Positions 45,498 to 53,110 of a stretch of 64,000 bases of DNA are shown piece after piece (the first letter of the stretch is position 1; each line of letters begins with the position of its first letter). The notes under the pieces are model-generated. The model was given only the letters and a program-made list of their open reading frames with translations. It was not told where the DNA came from and did not search any database. The DNA is from Pictodentalium vernedei (taxonomy: Eukaryota; Mollusca; Scaphopoda; Dentaliida; Dentaliidae). The DNA is taken from assembly GCA_031216915.1 (NCBI GenBank), contig CM062297.1:175140356-175204355 (forward strand). Reading direction: 5' to 3'. Position numbers and translations under genes: made by a program.

Positions 45498-45734
45498 GTA
45501 AATTAAAAAGTGGCATTGATACATTTTGCAACGCATTCACATTTGTTTTTGTCCCTTTTTATTCTTTATACAGCTATTTATCAAAATGTCTAACAAGGCA
45601 AATGGGTGCGTGACTATCATCACCCCCCCCCCCCCCCCTCCCCATATCTTTTTCCAACTGAACATTTTCATTTGAATTGCAATTCCAAGGGCAACACGAA
45701 TATAAACGATTGACTAAACTTGACTTTATGTCCA

Positions 45735-45802
45735 TGTTGCGGTCACGATTAGCCATTGTGCAGAAATATGTAACTTTAATTGCCACTAAATAAATAAATA
45801 AT
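45735..45802 (+). mobile_element. SINE tail fragment, copy 9
   Basis: Only the 3' part 'cacgattagccattgtgcag' to 'aaataaataaataa' is present, matching SINE copies 1 and 3. A poly-C run lies upstream at 45624. Confidence 0.75.
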
Positions 45803-46088
45803 TTAAATTTTAGATTCCGTCTTTGAAGTCAATTTGCACATTCTTAGGAGGAAAAATGTTACACTGAGGCATAGGAAAGTCCCAAATCAAGATAACCGAT
45901 TATTTCCAAGAGAACAAATTTCGCTGATTTTATTGGTTGAGAAGTCTGAGGTAAATAATGGTCCTCCGTGCTTTTGATTATTTACACCCTGCTCTAGTCA
46001 GGTGTAAAAACAATAATATGGAATGCTTCAGTGCTGCGATTAGTTTTACAAAGTTCAAGGAAAGCCAGCAAATTGTACGAATACGTAT
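45803..46088. other. Spacer
   Basis: A weak inverted repeat around 45960-46015 ('attatttacaccctgctcta', then 'tcaggtgtaaaaac'). Nothing else. Confidence 0.35.
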
Positions 46089-46156
46089 CGTCCCCTGAGT
46101 TCCAGTGTGTTCTATGTGCCTACTGGCAGAAAGAACACATTGGAACTCAGGGGACG
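46089..46156. repeat. Short palindrome, GCCTGAGTG family, copy 2
   Basis: The arms 'cgtcccctgagttccagtgt' and 'acattggaactcaggggacg' pair. Arrangement and arm sequence resemble the 29050-29113 palindrome ('cctgagt.c.agtgttct'). Confidence 0.65.
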
Positions 46157-46160
46157 GTAT

Positions 46161-46412
46161 TTAACCCTTTACCTAACGTAACGGCCAAAACCGGCCAGCG
46201 CTATTCTTAAAAATCGCCAATTAATTTTCATTATTTTTTTCATTTTTTGTCTCAAAAACATAGGTTATGACCCCTCATTGGAACGAGCTCGTCGAGCTCG
46301 TTCCAATGAGGGGTCATAACCTATGTTTTTGAGACAAAAAATGAAAAAAATTAGTTATTCAAGAATTTTTTTTGCAAGTGTCGTCTGCTTTTCATGTTAG
46401 GTAAAGGGTTAA
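46161..46412 (-). mobile_element. TTAA hairpin MITE, copy L
   Basis: Near-consensus full copy with perfect TTAA ends; arms are the 'cattgg/ccaatg' variant on both sides. Probably a recent insertion. Confidence 0.9.
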
Positions 46413-46705
46413 ACAAAGGGAAAAACTGTAAAATATCAAAAGGCACAAATAAATAAATGATCGTAAATGAAATTCTATTACTTGGTAATTTTTGCAGAAA
46501 CAAAACCAACAAACGGCACTAAATTTGAATGCGTAGTTACCAATCAATCTTTTAAAAATGTAATTCGTTTTTATGTTGAAATCAGAGTCTATCATATCAA
46601 AATGGTTACAAAAGATTTGCGTCGAACACAGAACAAGAAATATTGGACAAAAGAGCTAATATTATGCCCATAAATACTGTAAAAGCAAACAAAAAATAAG
46701 CTAAA

Positions 46706-47092
46706 ATGTTGCACGATTATTTAAAAGAAAAATCATGCGATAGCGCCTTTGAATATTTGACTCCGGAAGAACTAAATGATGTGATTCAACATTTCCACCT
46801 GGATGCTCGGAGTCCTGAAGGAGAACAGTACAAAGCGTCATCTTTGGAAAACTTCATGTATGGACTGAACAGATACCTCAAACCTTATTTAAAAACATTT
46901 GACATTATTAAAGATAAGACATTTTATTCTGCAAATAAAGTGTTTAAAACAGCTCTGGCTGAATTGAATCTGTTGGGAAAGGTGAAGTAACCCATTATCC
47001 AAGACTGGACGGTTCTGGCCTGAAAAAATTATATTCAAACCTTCCATTGTCCGTGAATACCCCAAATGGTTTACAAAACAACGCACAGATGG
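46706..47092 (+). pseudogene. Crypton-type tyrosine recombinase (DUF3504-like) fragment 1
   Basis: 94 open codons begin 'MLHDYLKEKSCDSAFEYL'. They carry 'LNDVIQHFHLDARSPEGEQY' and 'LNRYLKPYLKTFDIIKDK', the N-terminal core-binding region of Crypton recombinases and their domesticated relatives (KCTD1/QRICH1/ZMYM2-type). A stop follows, but the next frame continues the family order at once ('GSGLKKLYSNLPLSVNTPNG'), so a frameshift is likely. 'GGAAAG|GTGAAG' could alternatively be a splice donor. The sequence then runs into a palindromic MITE. Cryptons integrate by tyrosine recombinase; the catalytic half is not visible here. Confidence 0.6.
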
Positions 47093-47102
47093 ACATTATA
47101 AG

Positions 47103-47240
47103 TTATTCTGTTTGTTAACAGGAGACATGGTCTCACGTTTCCTGCATGAAATTTATATTCAACCGAGGCGTCAGCCGAGGTTGAATATATGTTTCATGCA
47201 GGGAACGTGAGACCATGTCCCCTGTCAACAAACAGAATAA
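47103..47240. repeat. Palindromic repeat inside the Crypton fragment
   Basis: Two ~62-bp arms pair almost completely ('gagacatggtctcacgtttc' with 'gaacgtgagaccatgtcccc'; outer 'ttattctgtttgtt' with 'aacaaacagaataa'). This looks like a hairpin MITE inserted into the recombinase sequence. No second copy in the window. Confidence 0.7.
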
Positions 47241-47779
47241 CGTATATGTCCCGTTCTTACACAAGTAAAATTGAATTGGAAAAAAAAAATCTTTTATTTA
47301 GAAAGCAGACGTTGTTTCGGTAAGGTGTTAACTTTTATCATAACAGACTGGCGTGATTTCCCTTTATTCAATGTTTACGTACGCAATCAACGAGGCGAGA
47401 CGCTCTCGATTCGTTTCAGTTTATGTTACAGTAAAATAATGAAGAGAGACCTTATAATCTAATTGGTTTCATAAATAATTACCCATGTTTACATAACTAA
47501 TCTTTTTGTACGTAATAACGGTACTTTTGTGTGTATTTTACTTCAGTGAAATGTATTTGTCTCAGTTGATTTCAAGCGAAAAAAGACATTGCGATGAACC
47601 GTTGCTCATGGCAACGAGACGCTTTCCTTGACAGTGGACATAAGAATCGCTGACAGTAGACATATGCGCGTGCCCGGCGACATAAAATAAAATCAACGAG
47701 GCATTGACCAATCACTGCAAGGTATTGCGGTTGGTATCGGGACATAAGGCAATATTTTTATAGAAGATGTCTGGAAAAT
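47241..47779. other. Spacer within the Crypton remnant
   Basis: AT-rich sequence between the two recombinase pieces. It could be intron or unrelated insertion. No coding signal was recognised. Confidence 0.3.
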
Positions 47780-47938
47780 GTGTCTGAAATGACTAAAGAT
47801 ACTTTTACGTGTATAACCGACCCAGTCAGTGGTATGCGTTATGTTAAAAAACAGAAAAACGAACTGACAAAAAATCGTAGAGAAAAGGAAAAAGAAAATT
47901 ACGGAGGATTCATGACGAAAGTAAAAGACTCACCTTAC
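47780..47938 (+). pseudogene. Crypton-type recombinase fragment 2, ending at the Polinton
   Basis: The frame 'MSEMTKDTFTCITDPVSGMR', followed by 'VKKQKNELTKNRREKEKENYGG' in two parts (YVKKQKNELTKN, then RREKEKENYGG), then 'KDSPYCLL', matches the segment of Crypton/DUF3504 proteins that reads like 'MTKDTFEV.TDE.G..YV...DELTKNHR......GGRMY' and then 'CPVASF'. The match stops abruptly after 'SPYCLL', where Polinton integrase sequence begins. The remaining recombinase catalytic part is not to the right within the window. Confidence 0.6.
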
Positions 47939-47945
47939 TGCTTAC

Positions 47946-48497
47946 TTGTCTTCTCGAAAACCGAGTAAATTGTGGGTGGATAAGGGAAAGGAATTCTACA
48001 ACAAGCACGTTCGTCGATTGGTAGACCTCTACTCGATCGAAAACGAAGAGAAAGCCAGCGTGGTGGAACGTTGGAATCGAACGATGAAGGAAAAGATGCA
48101 CAGATACTTCACGGCGAATTCGACCAACAAATACATATACGCTCTGAACGGTCTGGTCAAAGATTACAACAACACGCGGCACAGATCGATCAAGATGACT
48201 CCCGCGGAAGCTAGCGATCCTCGAAACGAAAAACGGGTCTACGCGAATCTATATCCTGAGAGATCTAAGATCAGGAAGAAGTCTAGAACGCCGAAATTTG
48301 CGGTCGGTGATAGAGTGAGAATCTACGCTTATAAGAAGCACTTCGAAAAGGGTTATACTCCTCGATGGACCTCGGAAATCTTCGTGATAATCAAAATATT
48401 TCACACCGATCCGGTGACTTACGAAATCGAAGCTTTGGATGGAGAAGAGATCATCAGAAAGTTTTACGAACAACAATTACAGAAGACAAAGTTTTGA
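47946..48497 (+). pseudogene. Polinton integrase (C-terminal part)
   Basis: Retroviral-type integrase that would insert the element. Visible are 'KLWVDKGKEFYNKHV' around the second catalytic Asp, 'KASVVERWNRTMKEKM' around the catalytic Glu, 'YNNTRHRSIKMTPAEA', and a basic segment with 'FAVGDRVRIYAYKKHF' that fits the chromodomain-like tail of Polinton integrases. It lies at the left boundary of the fossil and points toward the capsid gene. The closest neighbour on the left is Crypton sequence. Part of a broken element. Confidence 0.85.
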
Positions 48498-48556
48498 TGA
48501 AGAAGATAAAAAAAAAATTTATTTACTCTCTTTAACATTTTCTTGTTTACACACAT

Positions 48557-48573
48557 ATATATAAGAGAGAAAA
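48557..48573 (+). promoter_or_regulatory. TATATATAAGAGA-type promoter candidate (capsid gene)
   Basis: 'atatatataagagag' lies about 85 bases before the capsid start. Similar words stand 70-130 bases before other genes of this fossil: minus strand about 52080-52092, 57103-57115, 59730-59742 and 63015-63030; plus strand 57806-57826. Inferred as a shared TATA-like promoter element. Confidence 0.45.
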
Positions 48574-48655
48574 AAATAATAAAAAGTAATTAAAAACTAT
48601 TTTTAGATAAAGAAAGCAAGTTAATTAATAAACAAAAAACTAAAAATCCTTTAAA

Positions 48656-49930
48656 ATGACAAATATACTACATATAGCACAAAGCATAGTGAAAGATGAA
48701 AGTATTCAAGAATATGAGGTTCACGAATACGAACCGGTAACCGGAACAAGTTTGAACAATGCGGGAGAGATAAGAATCAACGTCGAAACTCAAGATCTAT
48801 TCGTACATCCTAGCGAGAGTTACATAGTGGTGCAGGGACATCTCACCAAGGAAGATGGGAGCGACTACGCCGACGACGACACGGTTACTCTAGCCAATAA
48901 TGGCATCATGCATCTATTCAGTAACATAAAATACATGCTCTCCGGACAAGAGATAGAATTTGTTTTTCATCCCGGTCAGGCCACCACGATGTTCGGACTC
49001 TTGACGTATCCTGATGATTTTTCAAAATCCAGAGGACTTAATCAGTTGTGGGTGAAAGACACCGTAGGCCCTGCTTGCGCAGGCGCCATCTTGATATTCG
49101 ACTACATCGTCAAGACGTCCAGACCTAAAGGAACGTTTTCGTTCAGGATACCTTTGAAACACATCTTCGGATTTGCGGACGATTACAACGAGATCATGTA
49201 CGGATTCAAACACAATCTGACGTTGATTCGAAAAGGAAACGACGACGCAATAGTGAGACTCACTGCGACCGATGCGGGTAAGATAACTCTACACAAGATA
49301 TCGTGGTTCGTTCCGCACGTGGAGCCTTCGATCGTGGAGAAAGCGCGTCTCTACAAGATCATAGAATCCAAGAGTAAATTACCTGTGGGATTTAGAATGA
49401 GACAGTGCGACACGGCAAGCATTCCTCCCTCCACGAATCACTTCGATTGGAGATTGACGGTGAAATCCGCTTCCGAGAGACCGCGTTTCATCGTGGTTGC
49501 GTTTCAGACCGATAGGGACGGGTCTCAGGAAAAGAATGCGTCGCTGTTCGATCATTGTCATTTGAGAAACATGCAAGTGTTTCTGAACGCCACGAGATAT
49601 CCAGCAATCGATTACAATGTGTCGTTCGACAAGAACAATTTCTGCAGACTGTACGGCAACACTGCTGATTTTAGAAAGAAGTATCACGGTCTAGACGAAT
49701 TGATGAGCAACCCCAACATGTCTCTCGGCGAATACAAGTCGATGCATCCCATGTTCGTATTCGACGTTAGTAAACAGAGTGAACGACTCAGGAGTAGCAT
49801 CTTAGACATTCAGATCAAGATGCAATTCGATAGGAACGTGCCTAGAAAAACTGAAGCCTTCACCCTGGTCCTGTCGGACAGAGAATTACAATTCGAATCG
49901 GATGGAAATAAGATGTCAATCATTCGATGA
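48656..49930 (+). CDS. Probable major capsid protein of the Polinton
   Basis: 424 codons, open throughout, starting 'MTNILHIAQSIVKDESIQEY'. Key segments are 'TGTSLNNAGEIRINVETQDL', 'SGQEIEFVFHPGQATTM', 'GLLTYPDDFSKSRGLNQLW', 'FRIPLKHIFGFADDYNEIMY' and 'YPAIDYNVSFDKNNF'. I recognise this protein as recurrent in Polinton-type elements of aquatic invertebrates, beside integrase. Length and beta-rich character suit a double jelly-roll capsid protein, but the fold is inferred, not shown. The start is the first ATG after an AT-rich leader with a TATA-like word. No membrane segment or signal peptide. Fossil element part; the frame looks whole. Confidence 0.65.
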   Translation: MTNILHIAQSIVKDESIQEYEVHEYEPVTGTSLNNAGEIRINVETQDLFVHPSESYIVVQGHLTKEDGSDYADDDTVTLANNGIMHLFSNIKYMLSGQEIEFVFHPGQATTMFGLLTYPDDFSKSRGLNQLWVKDTVGPACAGAILIFDYIVKTSRPKGTFSFRIPLKHIFGFADDYNEIMYGFKHNLTLIRKGNDDAIVRLTATDAGKITLHKISWFVPHVEPSIVEKARLYKIIESKSKLPVGFRMRQCDTASIPPSTNHFDWRLTVKSASERPRFIVVAFQTDRDGSQEKNASLFDHCHLRNMQVFLNATRYPAIDYNVSFDKNNFCRLYGNTADFRKKYHGLDELMSNPNMSLGEYKSMHPMFVFDVSKQSERLRSSILDIQIKMQFDRNVPRKTEAFTLVLSDRELQFESDGNKMSIIR

Positions 49931-50279
49931 GAGACGAGTGTGTGAAAACTGGAGATTGATATATTAGTGGCATCATTTATTTGATATTTTTTCTTTCGCA
50001 ATTTTGGATTATATTTTTGAGGTTTTTTACTTATTTTTGCATCATTAAAAAAAAAATAACGCAAAAAAATCGTAAAAAAATAAATTCGTTTTTAACGATA
50101 TTTTTTTAACAAAAAAAAAAGTTTCATCCGAGAAAAAATCGTCTTTTTTCAACATTCTCGACGTACAAAATGTTACAATTCATAAGTAGTCATGTAGAAA
50201 ACAAAATACACATTCCATTTTCGCGTTTGAAAAAAAAAAAGATTTTTACGATTACGTTCTGAATTATTTAAAAGATCGC
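49931..50279. other. AT-rich intergenic region of the Polinton
   Basis: Poly-A/poly-T runs (50048-50055, 50102-50120, 50229-50240) between convergent gene sets. No gene seen. Confidence 0.4.
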
Positions 50280-50424
50280 ATGCTATTCACTCGAGAGAAA
50301 CAAAAAGGATATTTTGTGACGAAGATATTAAAACTCGAACAGATCTTAGATTGTTCGATCCTGTGCGATCGTCTCTCCGTTTCCGTCAGATGTTCCATCC
50401 TGTGTTGCAAGCCAAAAAACAAAA

Positions 50425-50660
50425 AAAAAGATGTGGAAAAATGGTTAGATAAACAGCAGGATAGATGGTTGGAAATGAAAAGAATGAGATGCTTTCCACC
50501 ATCACCACTACCTTCTGAAGAGAATGGTAATGATGCGAGTGTTACCAAGAGATGCACAACATTCGTTCATAATTATGATTCAGATAAACAAAAGTGTTGT
50601 TATAAACGTATCATATCACAAAAAAAAGAAAAAAAGAAAAAGAAGAATCGACGCTGAAAA
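50425..50660 (+). other. Inverted-duplicate copy of the small cysteine protein segment
   Basis: Plus-strand translation contains 'PLPSEENGNDASVTKRCTTF' and 'VHNYDSDKQKCCYKRIISQK'. The minus strand at 58558-58902 carries nearly the same segment ('PSKENGNDASVTKRCTTF', 'VHNYDSVKQKCWYKCIIS'). The two loci are inverted copies about 8 kb apart in the same fossil. Function unknown. The 3' end overlaps the end of the fiber-like gene on the other strand. Confidence 0.55.
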
Positions 50661-51949
50661 TTGGTTTTCGTAACGAAATTAATCCTGTCTCCGGCGTTCA
50701 CTTTGAGAGGTGTGCCGAACATGCTAACATTCACGTGTTGATTCTCAGTCTTTTCGACGCTGTATCTCTTATCGCTCTCTACACCATTCACCATGAGATT
50801 GACGACTGCTCTGTTATTCAAATCCGAGGAAGTCAGGCTCATTCGAAGGATTTCACCTCCCAACGGCATGGGATATCCCACCTGACCATGTTTCGATCCG
50901 CTACCTCCATTTCCGAAAGACCACTCAGCTTTTCCCTCATCTAAGGTGCCGGCCTCTTCGGCCCACACAGTGATCAATTGTCTAGCATATTTGACTTTCT
51001 CCACCACCGAAATCAGGGTGCAGGCATCCGTCATGTTCACGAGATCCGGTAGATTCGGGAGCGCGTGTCCACCCATGTCTAGCTTACCTTCCATGATGTC
51101 ACCCTTTCTCCAGACCGAGTTGTCATCCACATACTTTCTGCTGACCATGCTGGAATCGAATTCGGGATCGTGATCGAGACCGAATAAATTGTGACCGTTC
51201 ATGTTGATGCCATTCTCCATGGTTCCGCCAGATTGTTTGTTCAGGTAGAGATCGTCCACTTGCGATTCTAGGTATTCTTGTGATTGTATCATGGCAGAAT
51301 CTACATAGCCCTTGTTGACCGCGGTTGAGTCTGCATCCATGTCGTTGATCTCCGACAGATTCAATATCTTGTTGAATCCCGCATTCAGATCCAATTTCAT
51401 TTCTCGTCCATCAGACTTTCTCTGTTCCAGATCTACGTAGTGTTTGGTCGCCACGTCCTTGGGATTCGTGGGAGTGGCCACGTTCGTTATCTTATTATAA
51501 TTAGCATTCAATTCCGAGTGCATCGTTTTTGTAACGTATCTATTTCTCAGGTGTTCACTGAATCTCGCGTGAGAGTCGTCCGCATATTTCTTGGTCGCGG
51601 CATCGGTGGGATCTATGGGATTCGCGACGTTCACCAAACGTTTGGATTTCAGATCGAGATCGTCGGTCATGGTTTTATCCACGTAATTATCCAGCAGGAT
51701 TCGTTCAAAATCGGCGTTCCCCTTGTCGACGTATTTTTTAGTCACAGCATCTGCGAGATCTATCGGCTCAGGAAGATTGTAGAGCTTCTTATCGTTCATG
51801 TTCAAAGGTTCTTCTCGAGGTTCATATCTCCGAACGTAACGTTCGTCCAAGTTGGCAACGTCGTAACCATCGTCGACTTCGAATGTCTTCCTCTTCTTTC
51901 TTGGATTGACTTTTTCGTCGTCACTTCTACCAAATTTATCGACTGGCAT
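50600..51949 (-). CDS. Fiber-like repeat protein of the Polinton
   Basis: 449 codons, starting 'MPVDKFGRSDDEK', followed by a basic stretch resembling a nuclear signal (NPRKKRK). Then come about five repeats of the form 'I.NVANPIDPTDAATKKYAD', as in 'DAVTKKYVDK', 'DAATKKYADD', 'DVATKHYVDL' and 'SRKYVDD', with about 50 residues per unit. This is the classical shaft repeat of phage and viral fibers. A C-terminal ~120-residue region without repeats ('WAEEAGTLDEGKAEWSFGNG') could be a receptor-binding knob; that is inference. The very C-terminus reads through a poly-T tract and may not be original. Gene points left, away from the protease. Confidence 0.75.
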   Translation of the reverse strand: MPVDKFGRSDDEKVNPRKKRKTFEVDDGYDVANLDERYVRRYEPREEPLNMNDKKLYNLPEPIDLADAVTKKYVDKGNADFERILLDNYVDKTMTDDLDLKSKRLVNVANPIDPTDAATKKYADDSHARFSEHLRNRYVTKTMHSELNANYNKITNVATPTNPKDVATKHYVDLEQRKSDGREMKLDLNAGFNKILNLSEINDMDADSTAVNKGYVDSAMIQSQEYLESQVDDLYLNKQSGGTMENGINMNGHNLFGLDHDPEFDSSMVSRKYVDDNSVWRKGDIMEGKLDMGGHALPNLPDLVNMTDACTLISVVEKVKYARQLITVWAEEAGTLDEGKAEWSFGNGGSGSKHGQVGYPMPLGGEILRMSLTSSDLNNRAVVNLMVNGVESDKRYSVEKTENQHVNVSMFGTPLKVNAGDRINFVTKTNFQRRFFFFFFSFFCDMIRL

Positions 51950-52109
51950 GTTGTTGTGAGGGGTTTTTTTTGTTTTTAGAAAAATATGTTCAAAACGCAG
52001 TTTATTAAAAATGAACTATGCTATTTTATTTTTCGTTTTTATTCGATTAAAATTTTTTTTTAAATAATTTTTTATCTTTATATATACTATAAAAAAAAAA
52101 AATCTCTCT

Positions 52110-52586
52110 CTAATGTAAATCATTGAGAATGTCTTGAAACCAATCTCCTTCAGACCATCTCTTGAGAACGTAGAGACACAGGTGACCGCAAAACACTTGA
52201 TGTGGTGATTGCACTTGTTCCGTGTTGTAACGAACCATCGATTTGTTGAAATAGTTCTTTATTTCTTTTGGCGGCGAGATTCTGTAGCTGTCGAAATAAT
52301 AATTTTTCTTCTTCCCGTTCTTCATCCACACCACCCAGTGAGTGCCTTCACCCGATGAATCATCTAGATTTAAAATTACGCATTCCGATTGTCGAGGTCT
52401 TCTCTTCGGCAAGGCATCTCTGGAAAACACGCCTAGAAAATCTTTGATTTTCAAATCCTTTGCCGCATTCAACAGATCGATGTTGGATAGGGGTTCATTA
52501 GGTAAGATGACACCTTCTGCGGATATCTTTATTTTCTTATTCATAAATGCGTATATATTATTTTTATTTATTTTATTATAATTCAC
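52110..52586 (-). CDS. Adenain-like cysteine protease (Polinton PRO)
   Basis: 158 codons. The catalytic layout fits the adenovirus maturation protease/Ulp1 family: His83 in 'GTHWVVW', Asp99 in 'YYFDS', a glutamine near 126 before 'SPHQ', and Cys133 in 'VFCGHLCLYVL'. In adenoviruses and Polintons this enzyme cleaves capsid and core precursors at Gly-Gly sites. Candidate substrates with such sites lie at 59012-59623 and 61493-61873. The length is somewhat short for the family, but the core is complete. Start chosen as the first Met; Met15 is an alternative. Lies between the fiber and polymerase genes on the same strand. Confidence 0.85.
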   Translation of the reverse strand: MNYNKINKNNIYAFMNKKIKISAEGVILPNEPLSNIDLLNAAKDLKIKDFLGVFSRDALPKRRPRQSECVILNLDDSSGEGTHWVVWMKNGKKKNYYFDSYRISPPKEIKNYFNKSMVRYNTEQVQSPHQVFCGHLCLYVLKRWSEGDWFQDILNDLH

Positions 52587-52614
52587 TAAAATGTCGTTAT
52601 TTTTTTATTATTAT

Positions 52615-53110
52615 TTATTTTTTTCTTTTTAAACTAACATTCTTGATGTCTCTATCGATTTCCATAATCTTGAATCCGTCTAATTCCTCTTGATTTTCTA
52701 GAATCCTGATATTACCATCTTTTAGTAGAACAGATTCGATCATTTATGGTGATTTAATGAATGAAATTTTTTAGATACTGCGTCGTAAATGTATTTCTCT
52801 TGATCTTTTGACAATTTTTGGAACAGGAATAACAACTGCAAATATCTATTATATTCAAGTATGTCTTTTTCGCTCCTGCAAAAAAAGACGACGCAAAAAG
52901 AGATATCAAACGTAGTTTGTCTCTCTTAGCTCGAACGTTTTCGGAATTTAGGAATTGGAGTTCGTTAGGGTTTTTTTTCTTTTTTTCTTTTTCTTTTTAA
53001 ACTAACTTTCTCGATGTCACTATTGATTTCTATAATTTTGAGTCTATCTAATTCTTCTTGATTTTCTGGAATCCTATCATCCACAATCATATCTGGAATC
53101 TTATCATCCA
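52615..53110 (-). repeat. Duplicated ~100-bp segment and 26-bp minisatellite after polB
   Basis: 'tctttttaaactaac.ttct' and the ~100 bases after it occur at 52625-52725 and again at 52992-53085. Next to the second copy a ~26-bp unit ('ccacaatcatatctggaatc') repeats about three times at 53080-53140. This points to local tandem duplication at the downstream end of the polymerase region. Confidence 0.6.

Noticed and set aside
46467-46673. Plus-strand frame as exon 2 of the transporter candidate
   Set aside because: A 'tttttgcag' acceptor is present, but in the phase required by the first exon a stop follows within a few codons.
47946-48497. Integrase of an LTR retrotransposon
   Set aside because: The context (capsid, polB, ATPase, protease genes) and motif spacing fit Polinton integrase; no LTR, gag or reverse transcriptase is nearby.
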